From assembly GCA_913019905.1 (NCBI GenBank), contig CAJVZD010000008.1:1-64000 (forward strand): a stretch of 64,000 bases of DNA. Reading direction: 5' to 3'. The notes below the pieces were generated by a model. The model did not search any database and was not told where the DNA came from. It saw nothing but the letters and a program-made list of their open reading frames with translations. Positions 1 through 8,596 of the stretch are shown in pieces. Position numbers and translations under genes: made by a program. This DNA comes from an uncultured Cellvibrionales bacterium (GTDB lineage: Bacteria; Pseudomonadota; Gammaproteobacteria; Pseudomonadales; Dasaniaceae). The stretch's first letter is position 1. Every line of letters starts with the position of its first letter.

Positions 1-508
1 GGTTTCGGGACTCCTGATTTTCTCGAGCTGAGGCAGAGACATCAACCACCCCGTCCGTTAGAAGTATTAAATGCGTTTTATACCTCGGATCGAGGTTATC
101 AATATCATCTACTGCTTTCTTTAGGGCTTCTGAGATATTTGTCCTCAATGCAACAGAGTTGATAGATTGAGCCTTCACTAAGGCATCAGATCGCCAGCTG
201 CTACTGACGGGTTTATGTGGAACTAACATGTTTACCCATTGGCCGAACGTCCAAACACCTGCTTTGGAATTTTCAGGAAATAGCCGAACAAGAAGTTCAA
301 GCGCGGGGCGACGTAAATTCTGTGGGTCGTTTTGCTTCATACTCCCTGAAATGTCAATAATGACACGAACATCGGGAACAAGTTTTGACTGAATAGTGGC
401 TTGTGCCGCTGGGGCAGCCATATCTATCTGGCCGTGTATAGATTCAACATACAGCAGCGCCACACATAGTACTTTAGCAATAAGTAAAATGGGGTTTAGT
501 ATCTTCAT
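1..508 (-). CDS. von Willebrand factor A domain protein, N-terminal part (runs off window)
   Basis: This is the N-terminal 169 residues of a protein whose C-terminus lies beyond the left edge; the ORF track missed it. It starts at ATG 508 with a hydrophobic segment (residues 4-21, LNPILLIAKVLCVALLYV) that looks like a signal peptide. A VWA domain follows: a MIDAS-type metal site D52-x-S54-x-S56 (VRVIIDISGSM), then GVWTFG and LILLTDGVVDVS, the strands that normally carry the later metal ligands. It is therefore probably an exported metal-dependent adhesion or scaffold protein. A 298-base gap separates it from the next minus-strand gene, so it may have its own promoter. Partner and function are unknown. 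Confidence 0.85.
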   Translation of the reverse strand, partial: MKILNPILLIAKVLCVALLYVESIHGQIDMAAPAAQATIQSKLVPDVRVIIDISGSMKQNDPQNLRRPALELLVRLFPENSKAGVWTFGQWVNMLVPHKPVSSSWRSDALVKAQSINSVALRTNISEALKKAVDDIDNLDPRYKTHLILLTDGVVDVSASARENQESRN

Positions 509-806
509 TCAGGCAGTAACTCGCTCTACAAATATTCTAAATAGTACGCACATTGATTGTCTGCAAACGTATTGGAAATTGATTTTTTATTGTCTCCCAA
601 TTGCACGCTGGTGAAATAGCGACCAATCAGGCATTTTTCCCTCACAATTTGTCTTCAAACTGTAATATTAACAACAACATATAGCAGATATCAGCAATTA
701 AACAACAAGAATTCGCGACTTCATCTACTAAAAATCGGGACTCGGACTACAGGCTCCTCGGCACGACCTGAATACAGCTTAACATACAAATAATGGGAGA
801 ATAGAG

Positions 807-1148
807 TCACCGTGATTTATTCTTGCGCATAATTAATTTCAAAATAAAGGAGGCAATTAACAGCCCTGTCATGACAAACAATACCGGTACGAAACGGTTT
901 AATAGTGCATCGACGCCGTCATTTAAGCCGTCCATTAATGCAGCTATAAAGGCTGGCACCCAATAGTTTTGCGTAGGATCTAACCTGACTGGCGTTATAA
1001 ATAACGCCAAGCTACAAACCTGAAGAATTGACCGAAGTTCAACAAACCTAACGTGTAATACAAGCCGCCAAACGACGATTTGCGCAGTTAAAACCGCTAA
1101 CAAGTATATCGCCCATGCCAAATAGTAGTCGCTCTCTAACTCCATCAT
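807..1148 (-). CDS. Hypothetical small inner-membrane protein
   Basis: I do not recognise a named family. The 113-residue product has three hydrophobic stretches (about residues 10-31, 41-56 and 86-107) and ends in a basic tail (MRKNKSR), suggesting a small inner-membrane protein with a cytoplasmic C-terminus. It lies 27 bases downstream of ycgN on the same strand, so it may be the last gene of the rnd-ycgL-ycgN group. It precedes the von Willebrand A gene by about 300 bases. The ORF is intact and has no overlapping better candidate, which supports it as real, but no function can be assigned. Confidence 0.6.
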   Translation of the reverse strand: MMELESDYYLAWAIYLLAVLTAQIVVWRLVLHVRFVELRSILQVCSLALFITPVRLDPTQNYWVPAFIAALMDGLNDGVDALLNRFVPVLFVMTGLLIASFILKLIMRKNKSR

Positions 1149-1175
1149 CTATCGCCTAAATCACCTAAATTGTAT

Positions 1176-1622
1176 CTATTCAACCCAGTGAATGATATGT
1201 TCTTGATAGCCATCTTCGTGCACAAAACGTTCGTTTAATGCACGATTCTTTATTGATATCCCAGCCTCATGTACCGAACTCGAACTTCCCGAAATGAGTG
1301 GGTGCCAATCCTCTAAGGGCTTATTTTCTGAGATTAAGCGATAGGCGCAGGTTGACGGGAGCCATTGAAACTCCTCTACCTTTCCCGGGTCTAGCCAAAC
1401 GCAATTTGGGACTAGCTTGTTTCGCAGTTGATATTCTGTACAACGACAGTCGTCGCTCATGTACTGACACACGATTTTGGTATAAAAAACCTCACCCGTG
1501 TCCTCGTCTTCCAGTTTATGCAGGCAACACTTTGCGCAGCCATCGCATAAAGACTCCCACTCTCCCGGAGTCATTTCATCAAGGCGTTTATGTTCCCAAA
1601 ATCGTTCATTATTTGATGTCAT
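1176..1622 (-). CDS. ycgN: YcgN family cysteine-cluster protein (UPF0260)
   Basis: The 148-residue protein matches the length and cysteine pattern of the YcgN/UPF0260 family. Cysteines cluster near the N-terminus (CDGCAKCCLHKL), in the middle (CQYMSDDCRCTEY) and in two further single positions (CVWL, CAYRL), a pattern typical of a bound Fe-S cluster or zinc. The family resembles CxxCxxxCC metal-cluster proteins; its reaction is not known. The start overlaps the end of ycgL by four bases, so the two are translationally linked. The pairing ycgL-ycgN next to rnd is common in gammaproteobacteria, which supports the call. Confidence 0.85.
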   Translation of the reverse strand: MTSNNERFWEHKRLDEMTPGEWESLCDGCAKCCLHKLEDEDTGEVFYTKIVCQYMSDDCRCTEYQLRNKLVPNCVWLDPGKVEEFQWLPSTCAYRLISENKPLEDWHPLISGSSSSVHEAGISIKNRALNERFVHEDGYQEHIIHWVE

Positions 1623-1906
1623 AGTGAAATTTTCGAGTTTTTAAGATTGAGCTGGGTTATGGATGATTCGTGTTGGGGCGGCATTTGCAAAAAATATCCC
1701 GGATTATTCAACGCCGCAATAACGGTTTCTATATCGACCCGCGCGAGTTTTTTCTCGGGATTTAGCACTAGGGTCATCGCATGTTCCGGTTTGCCAAACT
1801 TCTTTATTAGCCTTTCTGGAACTCGTTCCAATTCTTCTCCTTTATTAACATATAGATACATTCCTTCTTTTTTTGGGCTTCGATATATGGTGCAAACTAT
1901 ATTCAT
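1619..1906 (-). CDS. ycgL: YcgL domain protein
   Basis: This 95-residue protein has the YcgL signature: an N-terminal CTIYRSPKKEGMYLYV strand region, then PERLIKKFGKPEHAMTLVLNPEKKLARV and a C-terminal GYFLQMPP. The fold of the family is known from structural work, but its molecular role is unclear. It sits between rnd and ycgN and overlaps ycgN by four bases, the usual arrangement. ATG 1906 gives the family's normal N-terminus (MNIVCTIYRS). The gap to rnd is about 140 bases, so a separate promoter for the ycgL-ycgN pair is possible. Confidence 0.85.
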   Translation of the reverse strand: MNIVCTIYRSPKKEGMYLYVNKGEELERVPERLIKKFGKPEHAMTLVLNPEKKLARVDIETVIAALNNPGYFLQMPPQHESSITQLNLKNSKISL

Positions 1907-2049
1907 TGAATTGCCCTGTACGTGTCTCTAGTTAATGAAGCTACGGAGTGTTGTGAACCGATGTCGTTTACATCCTTCATCTGTGACTGTGCAAAACATC
2001 GACTTCGAAATCCTGCCGACCCGTTACTTTTTTACTGGAAATACAACTG

Positions 2050-3192
2050 CTAATCATTTAGGCGCTTTAATATTTCCAATAATTCGTTACCGACAATATT
2101 TTTTCGCCACCCGGACAGCGACAAGGGGAGCTGATAAATTTCATCATAAAAGACAGAACGAATGAGTGCTTCGAGGTCTTTTTTCTTGGCAAGTAATTCT
2201 GGCGCAAGCTGTAAGTGTTCCGAACGGTGCCTAACATGGGATTGCAGTTGTTTCAAAATACTCCCTGTCTCTGGAGGAAGCGGTCGAGGCAGTGGTTCCA
2301 AATAGTCAAGTTCGTTTTTACTCTTGACATCTTTTACCATCGCAATAATTTTGTCGCCGTTTTGTCGAATCAGTTTGTGCGGCAATTCCTTCACGGTCCC
2401 CAGTTGTGCGGTAGAATTTGGCTCTAATAAAGCGATATCGAAACAGCAGCGGTCTTTTATAATGCGTCCGCGAGGTATATCTTTTTGTCGAGCCTCTTTC
2501 TCACGCCATAGTGTTAACTGTTGCAATAGAGTCAGTTGCCGTGCTGATAGCTTCCATGCCGATTTTATTTTTTTGTAGTATGATATGATCTTTTCGTGTT
2601 CGGAAGCCGAGTTAAGTAATAGCTGACATTCTTCCTGTAACCAGAGAATACGCTTCTTTTCCTGTAAAGATCCATGCAGCATTCGATGCATTTCAGGCAA
2701 ATATGCGACATCAAGTGCCGCGTAGTGTATTTGTGATTCTGTTAGAGGACGTTGCAACCAATTAGAGCGCGTCTCTCCTTTGGGAACATGGATACCTAAC
2801 AACTTTTCAGTCATGGCTTGGTAGCCGAGACTAAAACCGTAGCCTAACATGCCCGCGGCCATTTGCGTATCAAACAGGGGACGTGGCACAACTCCAAAGA
2901 GTCGATCGAAAACTTCAAGGTCCTCGCTACATGAATGTAAAACCTTGGTAATCGATTCGTTTTCTAGTACTTGCTTAAAGGGGCCAAATTCATCAATGGT
3001 TAAAGGATCTATCAAGAAGCACCCGCTTCCGTCCGAAACTTGTATTAACGCACCTATTGGATAAAACGTATCGGTTCTAATGAACTCGGTGTCGAGAGCC
3101 AAAACGTCGCACCGCATCCATTGATTACAAAACAGAGACAAGTCACTGTTCGTTTCAATATAAACGGGATGTTCAATATGCTTGGATTCCAT
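2050..3192 (-). CDS. rnd: Ribonuclease D
   Basis: RNase D is a 3'-5' exoribonuclease that trims tRNA precursors and other structured RNAs. The 380-residue length is close to the E. coli enzyme (375). The DEDD-type catalytic motifs are visible: ALDTEFIRTDTFYP near residue 35, VLHSCSEDLEVF near residue 85 and YAALDVAYLPEMH near residue 160. The rest is the HRDC-type RNA-binding region. ATG 3192 lies 13 bases downstream of the end of recR, so the two are probably co-transcribed. Nothing is missing in the catalytic core. Confidence 0.93.
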   Translation of the reverse strand: MESKHIEHPVYIETNSDLSLFCNQWMRCDVLALDTEFIRTDTFYPIGALIQVSDGSGCFLIDPLTIDEFGPFKQVLENESITKVLHSCSEDLEVFDRLFGVVPRPLFDTQMAAGMLGYGFSLGYQAMTEKLLGIHVPKGETRSNWLQRPLTESQIHYAALDVAYLPEMHRMLHGSLQEKKRILWLQEECQLLLNSASEHEKIISYYKKIKSAWKLSARQLTLLQQLTLWREKEARQKDIPRGRIIKDRCCFDIALLEPNSTAQLGTVKELPHKLIRQNGDKIIAMVKDVKSKNELDYLEPLPRPLPPETGSILKQLQSHVRHRSEHLQLAPELLAKKKDLEALIRSVFYDEIYQLPLSLSGWRKNIVGNELLEILKRLND

Positions 3193-3205
3193 AACTACCT
3201 TTTAT

Positions 3206-3805
3206 TTACGTTACAATTTGGCGACCGCTGATCGCATGTGCCAGCGTACCAACGTCGACATATTCCAACTCACCCCCTAGCGGGACGCCGTGGGCAATCT
3301 TAGAGATTGTGAGCCCCAACGCTCTAACCTGCTCTGAAATATAATAGGCTGTAGCCTCGCCTTCTACGGTTGGATTCGTTGCAAGAATGACTTCTTCTAC
3401 TGTTCCCTCTTGCAACCTCATTACCAAGTCTGTAACCCCAATCTCAGCCGGTCCAATTCCGTCGATTGGAGAAAGATGACCCATTAACACAAAATATAAG
3501 CCGCGATAACTTCCAGATTGCTCGAAGGCTAAAACATCTGTAGGAGTCTCAACAATGCACACAATACTATGGTCACGCTTTAGGTCGGAACAAATTGAAC
3601 AATAAGCTTGCTCAGTAAGCGTGCGGCAGCTTTCGCAGCGCCCCACTCCCTCCATCGCTTTTTCGAGATTTTCGGCCAATTTAATCCCGCCCTCCCGATT
3701 ACGTTCCAGTAGATAAAATGCCATCCTTTGGGCGGATTTAGGGCCGACACCTGGCAAGCATCGCAGAGCTTCTACTAACTGGTCGATAAGTGGGCTAAAT
3801 GCCAT
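3206..3805 (-). CDS. recR: Recombination protein RecR
   Basis: RecR works with RecO (and RecF) to load RecA on gapped DNA. The 199-residue protein has the full set of parts: an N-terminal helix-hairpin-helix ([16 protein letters not shown]), a four-cysteine zinc finger ([18 protein letters not shown], about residues 57-74) and a Toprim domain ([18 protein letters not shown]), followed by [15 protein letters not shown] and [13 protein letters not shown]. It follows ybaB in the conserved order dnaX-ybaB-recR. A gap of about 80 bases with a weak terminator-like hairpin separates it from ybaB, so it may be only partly co-transcribed with dnaX. Confidence 0.95.
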   Translation of the reverse strand: MAFSPLIDQLVEALRCLPGVGPKSAQRMAFYLLERNREGGIKLAENLEKAMEGVGRCESCRTLTEQAYCSICSDLKRDHSIVCIVETPTDVLAFEQSGSYRGLYFVLMGHLSPIDGIGPAEIGVTDLVMRLQEGTVEEVILATNPTVEGEATAYYISEQVRALGLTISKIAHGVPLGGELEYVDVGTLAHAISGRQIVT

Positions 3806-3873
3806 AAGTTGTCTACCGTTCTCGATCTAGGTGCAGTGTAATTTCCTGCAAAGTTTTTCCTTTTTCGCAGGGC

Positions 3874-3898
3874 AAAAAAATGCTCAGAAAGGCATTTT
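3874..3898 (-). terminator. Weak terminator-like hairpin over the ybaB stop codon
   Basis: On the minus strand a 7-bp stem AAAATGC/GCATTTT with an 8-base loop is followed directly by further T residues (GCATTTTTTTGCCC). The ybaB stop codon TGA lies inside the loop. The stem is A/T-rich and therefore weak, so it may attenuate rather than end transcription into recR. Sequence only; no test of function. Confidence 0.4.
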
Positions 3899-4201
3899 GA
3901 AGTTTGATAAGTCCAAGCCCCCGGCCATTCCTGACAGTGCATCGCGATTACCCGTCTCCACCTTTCTTACTGCATCATTAACCGCAGCGGCGACCAAATC
4001 TTCCATCATTTGTTTGTCTTCACTCATCAAACTCGCATCTATGTCGACACTGATAACGTCGTGACGGCCGTTCATACAAACTTTTACCATTCCAGCGCCC
4101 GACTCACCGGTGACTTCCTTTTTGGCGATTTCTGCTTGCGCCTTTTCCATTTGCGTTTTCATTTCCTGCGCTTGCTTCATCAAATCATTTAGATCTGGCA
4201 T
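3884..4201 (-). CDS. ybaB: YbaB/EbfC family nucleoid-associated protein
   Basis: The family forms small DNA-binding dimers associated with the nucleoid. The 105-residue protein begins [18 protein letters not shown], a charged helix typical of the family, and contains the conserved GxVKVxxNGRxDVxSVxID strand region ([18 protein letters not shown]) and the C-terminal [13 protein letters not shown] helix. It lies between dnaX and recR in the usual order, 22 bases downstream of dnaX, so it is almost certainly in the dnaX operon. Confidence 0.93.
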   Translation of the reverse strand: MPDLNDLMKQAQEMKTQMEKAQAEIAKKEVTGESGAGMVKVCMNGRHDVISVDIDASLMSEDKQMMEDLVAAAVNDAVRKVETGNRDALSGMAGGLDLSNFKMPF

Positions 4202-4223
4202 GATACTTCTCTCTCGTTATGTT

Positions 4224-6059
4224 CTAGCGGGGCTCAACCGATGCTTGATCTAATACGGCACCAAAATCGGTGATTAGGGTTTGAATATTTTGATCGGCTT
4301 GAAAATGAACTAATGCTTGATCTTTTCGCTCTTTAGCTATTCGCTTTTTTCTCGCGGCCGGAGTTTCTGACACGCTATTACCGACACTAATGTGAACTTT
4401 AACTAAGGCATTGAAAGTAACAGTCAAATGCTCTTCAATTCGCGAAGTGTAAGTATCATTAAAAAGTGTCGCATTTGATTCGTCTAGGACAAAATACAAA
4501 TCGTCCCCATCGATGCTGTCCAGCACGCAATGCGAAGCAATATTTCCGACAACACCACCAAAACCCAAATGTGGAAAAAACTGTGCCCAATTGGACGGTG
4601 TCAACTGTGCGAGAGCCGGGCGAAATTCCTCGTCAGAACTCTCTATTATGACGTCTGTATCTAGAGATTTTTTTTCAACATTAGCCGGTTCGCAATCCGG
4701 CTGATCAACGACTTTCTCGTTTCTGTTAAAACGAGCTTTTTCTTCGGTTTTATCCGCAATCTTTTGTTGTACGACTGGCGGGGTTGTTACTTGAGGTGCG
4801 TCGATGACCTCGGGCTCTATTATCTTGAATGCTTCTGAATGCGGTCTAGTGCTCGCTATAGTTGGCTCGACCGCTTCAGACTTTTTTATATGTTGGGGTC
4901 CCTCCACATTACTTGGCTCGTCACCGTCACGAGACGGTGAAACGCTCAAATTTTGCTGCGGCAATTCAGGAATACCGGCCGGTTTGAAAGCTAACATTCT
5001 CAACAAAACCATTTCGAAACCACTGCGAGGGTCGGGACAAAGCGGTAAATCTCGCCGGCCATTCAGCGCCATTTGGTAAAATAGTTGTATGTCTTCCGCT
5101 GCAATTCGTGCGGCTAGATCTGCAATTCGATCTTTATCCCCGTAACTATTATCACCGACATCGGGTAAAGCCTGTGTCATCGCAACTCGATGCAATAGGG
5201 TTAATAATTCATCGAGCGCTGAGAAATAGTCAGGCGCGTGCTCAGAAAAAGACTGCACCGCTTTCAAAGTATTTGCCGCGTTTGAATCCGCCAAGGCGGC
5301 AATAATGTCGTAAATTGCAGCTTGGTCTATCGTACCTAACATACTGCGAATATCAGCTTCTTCTAACTTACCTGAACCAAAAGCAATTCCCTGATCAGTT
5401 AAGCTTAATGCATCGCGCATACTTCCATCCGCGGCGCGACCTAGTAACCACAAAGCTTGCTCATCGTGAGAGACCATCTCTTTGTCTAGAACATCACGCA
5501 AATGGCCAACAATGCGCTCCGGGGTCATGTTTTTCAGGTTGAATTGTAAGCACCTTGACAATATCGTCGCCGGTAATTTTTGCGGATCCGTTGTAGCCAG
5601 TAGGAACTTCACGTGCGGCGGGGGCTCTTCCAGTGTTTTCAGAAGTGCATTGAAGCTATGAGTAGAAAGCATATGTACTTCATCGATCAGATAAACTTTA
5701 TATCGTCCAACGGTGGGTGCGTACTGTACGTTTTCAAGTAACTCGCGTGTATCCTCCACTTTTGTACGCGAAGCTGCATCCACTTCAATCAAATCTATAA
5801 AACTGCCTTCGGCAATGCTGCAGCAGGCGCTGCATTGACCGCAGGGCTCAGAGCTAACACCGACATCACAATTAAGACATTTCGCCAATATCCTGGCAAT
5901 CGTTGTTTTTCCTACGCCGCGAGTACCGGTAAACAAATAGGCATGATGAAGCCGATCACGATCGAGTGCATTAATCAGCGCTTTTAAGACGTGCTCCTGT
6001 CCAACCATTTCACGGAAGGTTTTTGGCCGCCATTTTCGGGCCAAGACCTGATAACTCAT
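4224..6059 (-). CDS. dnaX: DNA polymerase III subunits tau/gamma
   Basis: DnaX is the ATPase of the replicative clamp loader; the full-length tau form also bridges the polymerase and the helicase. The 611-residue protein has the Walker A motif GTRGVGKTT (about residues 45-53), a zinc module (CLNCDVGVSSEPCGQCSACC), the Walker B region YLIDEVHMLS and the sensor 1 region LLATTDPQKLPATILSRC. After residue about 365 comes a poorly conserved, proline/glutamate-rich linker and then the C-terminal tau domain. The start is the standard MSYQVLARKWRP. An A8 run at codons 462-464 could allow a shorter gamma form (separate entry). Confidence 0.96.
   Translation of the reverse strand: MSYQVLARKWRPKTFREMVGQEHVLKALINALDRDRLHHAYLFTGTRGVGKTTIARILAKCLNCDVGVSSEPCGQCSACCSIAEGSFIDLIEVDAASRTKVEDTRELLENVQYAPTVGRYKVYLIDEVHMLSTHSFNALLKTLEEPPPHVKFLLATTDPQKLPATILSRCLQFNLKNMTPERIVGHLRDVLDKEMVSHDEQALWLLGRAADGSMRDALSLTDQGIAFGSGKLEEADIRSMLGTIDQAAIYDIIAALADSNAANTLKAVQSFSEHAPDYFSALDELLTLLHRVAMTQALPDVGDNSYGDKDRIADLAARIAAEDIQLFYQMALNGRRDLPLCPDPRSGFEMVLLRMLAFKPAGIPELPQQNLSVSPSRDGDEPSNVEGPQHIKKSEAVEPTIASTRPHSEAFKIIEPEVIDAPQVTTPPVVQQKIADKTEEKARFNRNEKVVDQPDCEPANVEKKSLDTDVIIESSDEEFRPALAQLTPSNWAQFFPHLGFGGVVGNIASHCVLDSIDGDDLYFVLDESNATLFNDTYTSRIEEHLTVTFNALVKVHISVGNSVSETPAARKKRIAKERKDQALVHFQADQNIQTLITDFGAVLDQASVEPR
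4668..4675 (-). other. A8 slippery run in dnaX (candidate frameshift or transcriptional slippage site)
   Basis: Read on the minus strand the message is GTT GAA AAA AAA TCT, a run of eight A that contains the heptamer A AAA AAA in the -1 slippery phase (codons 462-464). A shift to the -1 frame, or one extra A from polymerase slippage, would add 11 residues (ISRYRRHNREF) and stop at TGA, giving a product of about 475 residues. The sequence directly after the run can pair (TCTCTA with TAGAGA). Known precedents are the E. coli dnaX frameshift and Thermus dnaX slippage. Confidence 0.5.
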
Positions 6060-6354
6060 TAAACTCTACCTATCATTATTTGAGCTGCAGAGGATACACC
6101 AGCGCGGGTTGGACATAAATGCTTAAGGTTTTAGATTTGTAACAAAAACGCACTAAAGTAACCGTATTTTTCTTCTAACCGCGGTGAATGTCTATTTCGC
6201 CAACGATTATTGAACAAAGGCGTGTTGATATCACGAATTAATATCTTTTCTAACAAATACGAAGAGTAATATACACAATATTAGTGATAGCTATTAACCA
6301 CCGCCGTTCCGAAATCAGTGTAATACTAGAGGAAAACTTGGGTTGAGATGTTTG

Positions 6355-6467
6355 GGTGGCGATCCAACCAGCCACATCCCGGCACATGAGTCGATAACTA
6401 CCGTTGCTCCCTTCCGGGCCTGGCGGGGTTTGCTATCTATCATTGCGAGAGGACCGGAAGGACCACC
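6355..6467 (-). ncRNA. ffs: Signal recognition particle 4.5S RNA
   Basis: The minus strand carries the conserved apical core of small bacterial SRP RNA: CCAGGCCCGGAAGGGAGCAA and, on the returning strand, TGTGCCGGGATGTGGCTGG. The ends pair as GGTGG at the 5' side with CCACC at the 3' side, giving a hairpin of about 113 nt, close to the E. coli length. It binds Ffh to target nascent membrane proteins. Its position just upstream of dnaX is conserved in Pseudomonas. The exact ends are set from the terminal pairing only. The 84-residue ORF in the track over this region is a shadow. Confidence 0.93.
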
Positions 6468-6506
6468 ATAATGTCGAGACCGATACTGACTTCTCGAAGG
6501 CCGCGT

Positions 6507-6535
6507 ATTGTCCTTAAAAACGAGCACGCTTGCAA
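6507..6535 (-). promoter_or_regulatory. Candidate sigma-70 promoter of ffs
   Basis: On the minus strand TTGCAA (-35) and GACAAT (-10) are separated by exactly 17 bases, followed by a GC-rich discriminator (ACGCGG) as in other stable-RNA promoters. Transcription would start about 35 bases before the mature 5' end, which implies a processed leader as in E. coli. Each hexamer departs from consensus, so this is moderate support. Confidence 0.45.
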
Positions 6536-6569
6536 GTGCTCTTCTCAAATACCTAGGCCTAAAGGTCAA

Positions 6570-8300
6570 TTAAGCGACCAAAAGCTGACCTAATTTCGTC
6601 GACCGGTTGACGCCACTAATTATCGCGGCCAGCGACGCTTCAATAATATCAACGCTACGGGCAACACCGCTAATTCTCTCGCCGTTGATATTTAATTGCA
6701 CAAAGGCGATAGCTTCGGCTTTAGCGCCTTGATCTTTTTCGGCACTGATAGCGTGTTCATTGTAATCGACCACAATGATGGACAGCCCAGATCTAAGACT
6801 CAATGCATGGACAAATGCTTCGATTACACCCTTGCCCTGACCTTCTAGATCGATGACTTTTTCATTCCACTCTAGCCCCGCTGAAATACTGTCAACTCCA
6901 TCTTGACGCCGTATATTGTAGTGGTTCAATCTATATTGATCGCCTCCCGCATTAGCCTCTCCGAAATGACTTTCTGTGGCGGAAAAACCAGTAGCTAAGT
7001 ACTCTTTCTTGAATAAGTTCCAGATCATTTCCCCCGACATTTCACTTTCTGTTTGTTCAGCTTGTTTTTGTACCTTTGAGCTGAATTCTATTTGAAGCCA
7101 GCGAGGAAGCTGTATCCCATATTCACGTGCTAAAACATAAGCGATTCCTCCTTTACCGGACTGACTATTTATTCGAATAACTTCTTGGTAGGAACGACCC
7201 AGGTCGGCGGGATCAATGGGTAAATACGCGACATCCCATGGGCTTCCCTCTTCCCTGACGGCTAAACATTTGTTAATCGCGTCTTGATGACTCCCGGAAA
7301 ACGCGGTAAAAACCAATTCTCCCGCATAAGGGTGCCGTGGGTGGACAGACAACTGGGTACAGTCTTGCACCGTTTTTACGATCTCGTCCATAAGAGAAAA
7401 ATCGAGTTCAGGATCGATCCCTTGACTATACATATTCATACCCATCGTGATTACGTCCATATTTCCGGTCCGCTCGCCATTTCCCATAAGGGTGCCCTCC
7501 ACGCGGTCTGCACCAGCCATCAAAGCCAGTTCGGCGGCAGCAACAGCGCAACCACGATCGTTATGCGTATGAACGCTGACGATAATAGCGTCTCTTTTCT
7601 GTATATGTGCGCAAAACCACTCTACCTGGTCGGCAAAAATATTGGGGGTACTCATTTCAACTGTTGCTGGCAGGTTTATAATCACTGGATGCGTTTCATT
7701 CGGTTTCCAGACGCCAGTTACCGCGTCGCATATTTCCACCGCAAAATCTAATTCAGTGCCGGTAAAGCTCTCCGGTGAATATTCAAAGACCCATTCCGTT
7801 TGTGGCTGACCGTTGGCTAATGACTGAATAGTCCGCGCTGCATTTACCGCCAAGTCAGTAATTCCAGCGCGACCTAAATTAAAGACGTGTTTACGTTGCA
7901 CTGTCGATGTCGAGTTGTAGAGGTGAACAATTGCTCTTCTAGCGCCCTTTAGTGCTTCAAAGGTCTTTGCAATCATATCTTCCCGAGCGGGAGTCAACAC
8001 CTGTATGGTCACGTCGGGCGGGATTAAATCATTATCCAGCAGATACCGTACAAAGTCGAAATCAGTTACTGAGGCAGCGGGAAAACCAACTTCAATTTCT
8101 TTAAACCCAACGCGAACCAGTAACATGAACATTTTATGTTTTTGTGCGGGTGTCATCGGCTCAATAAGAGCTTGATTTCCGTCACGTAGATCAACACTAC
8201 ACCAGAGCGGAGCTTTGGTAATTTGCTCGTCTGGCCATTTCCTTTGGGGCATGCTGACCGGAGGAAAAGCCCGGTATTTTTTATGCTCAAATGTATTCAT
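6570..8300 (-). CDS. leuA: 2-isopropylmalate synthase (long LeuA type)
   Basis: LeuA joins acetyl-CoA and 2-oxoisovalerate in the first committed step of leucine synthesis. The protein (576 residues from this start) belongs to the long type found in Pseudomonas and Corynebacterium, as shown by the N-terminal KKYRAFPPVSMPQRKWPDEQ and LWCSVDLRDGNQALIEPM, where D-R-D-G-N-Q provides catalytic and metal residues. The metal-binding VHTHNDRGCAVAAAELAL follows at about residue 240. The last 130 residues form the leucine-binding regulatory domain. ATG 8300 was preferred; an in-frame GTG four codons upstream (8312) is the other option. The Lrp-like gene diverges from it. Confidence 0.92.
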   Translation of the reverse strand: MNTFEHKKYRAFPPVSMPQRKWPDEQITKAPLWCSVDLRDGNQALIEPMTPAQKHKMFMLLVRVGFKEIEVGFPAASVTDFDFVRYLLDNDLIPPDVTIQVLTPAREDMIAKTFEALKGARRAIVHLYNSTSTVQRKHVFNLGRAGITDLAVNAARTIQSLANGQPQTEWVFEYSPESFTGTELDFAVEICDAVTGVWKPNETHPVIINLPATVEMSTPNIFADQVEWFCAHIQKRDAIIVSVHTHNDRGCAVAAAELALMAGADRVEGTLMGNGERTGNMDVITMGMNMYSQGIDPELDFSLMDEIVKTVQDCTQLSVHPRHPYAGELVFTAFSGSHQDAINKCLAVREEGSPWDVAYLPIDPADLGRSYQEVIRINSQSGKGGIAYVLAREYGIQLPRWLQIEFSSKVQKQAEQTESEMSGEMIWNLFKKEYLATGFSATESHFGEANAGGDQYRLNHYNIRRQDGVDSISAGLEWNEKVIDLEGQGKGVIEAFVHALSLRSGLSIIVVDYNEHAISAEKDQGAKAEAIAFVQLNINGERISGVARSVDIIEASLAAIISGVNRSTKLGQLLVA

Positions 8301-8531
8301 TGTCCTACTCACTCTTTAGTCAGATTAATCTACAAATTAAAGAAAGCCGTGCTCTTGTGAAACACAAAATTTATCAACCCGAAATAATCTTTTGAATTAA
8401 GCCGGGCCTCAAAACCGTCGTGACGGTAATCACTGGAATGAAATTATAATGGAGAGCGAATAGAGAATGATTGCAAAGTTGCACAGATACCGGTCTAATA
8501 TGGAGCAATAAACTACATGCCGTGTATTATT

Positions 8532-8546
8532 TAGTGTAAATCACTA
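8532..8546. promoter_or_regulatory. Candidate Lrp-type operator between leuA and the lrp-like gene
   Basis: The 15-mer TAGTGTAAATCACTA is a perfect 5-bp inverted repeat with a 5-base A/T centre. It agrees at about 11 of 15 positions with the published E. coli Lrp consensus YAGHAWATTWTDCTR, as I recall it, including the outer YAG and CTR. It lies about 50 bases upstream of the regulator start and about 230 bases from leuA, where autoregulation or control of both genes would be expected. Confidence 0.4.
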
Positions 8547-8596
8547 TTATTTCTCAGTCCTATAAATTAATGAGCTAATATTCTGGACCTAATACC

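Noticed and set aside
396-614. 72-residue plus-strand ORF
   Set aside because: Antisense to the start of the von Willebrand A gene; no ribosome-binding site or family resemblance.
1298-1931. Plus-strand ORFs of 108 and 94 residues
   Set aside because: Antisense to ycgN and ycgL, both clear family members.
6315-6569. 84-residue minus-strand ORF
   Set aside because: It covers the 4.5S RNA gene; the RNA core motifs explain the sequence better than a protein.
7284-7751. 155-residue plus-strand ORF
   Set aside because: Antisense shadow of leuA.
8313-8596. Leucine attenuator or T-box upstream of leuA
   Set aside because: No leucine-codon-rich leader ORF and no terminator/antiterminator pair seen.
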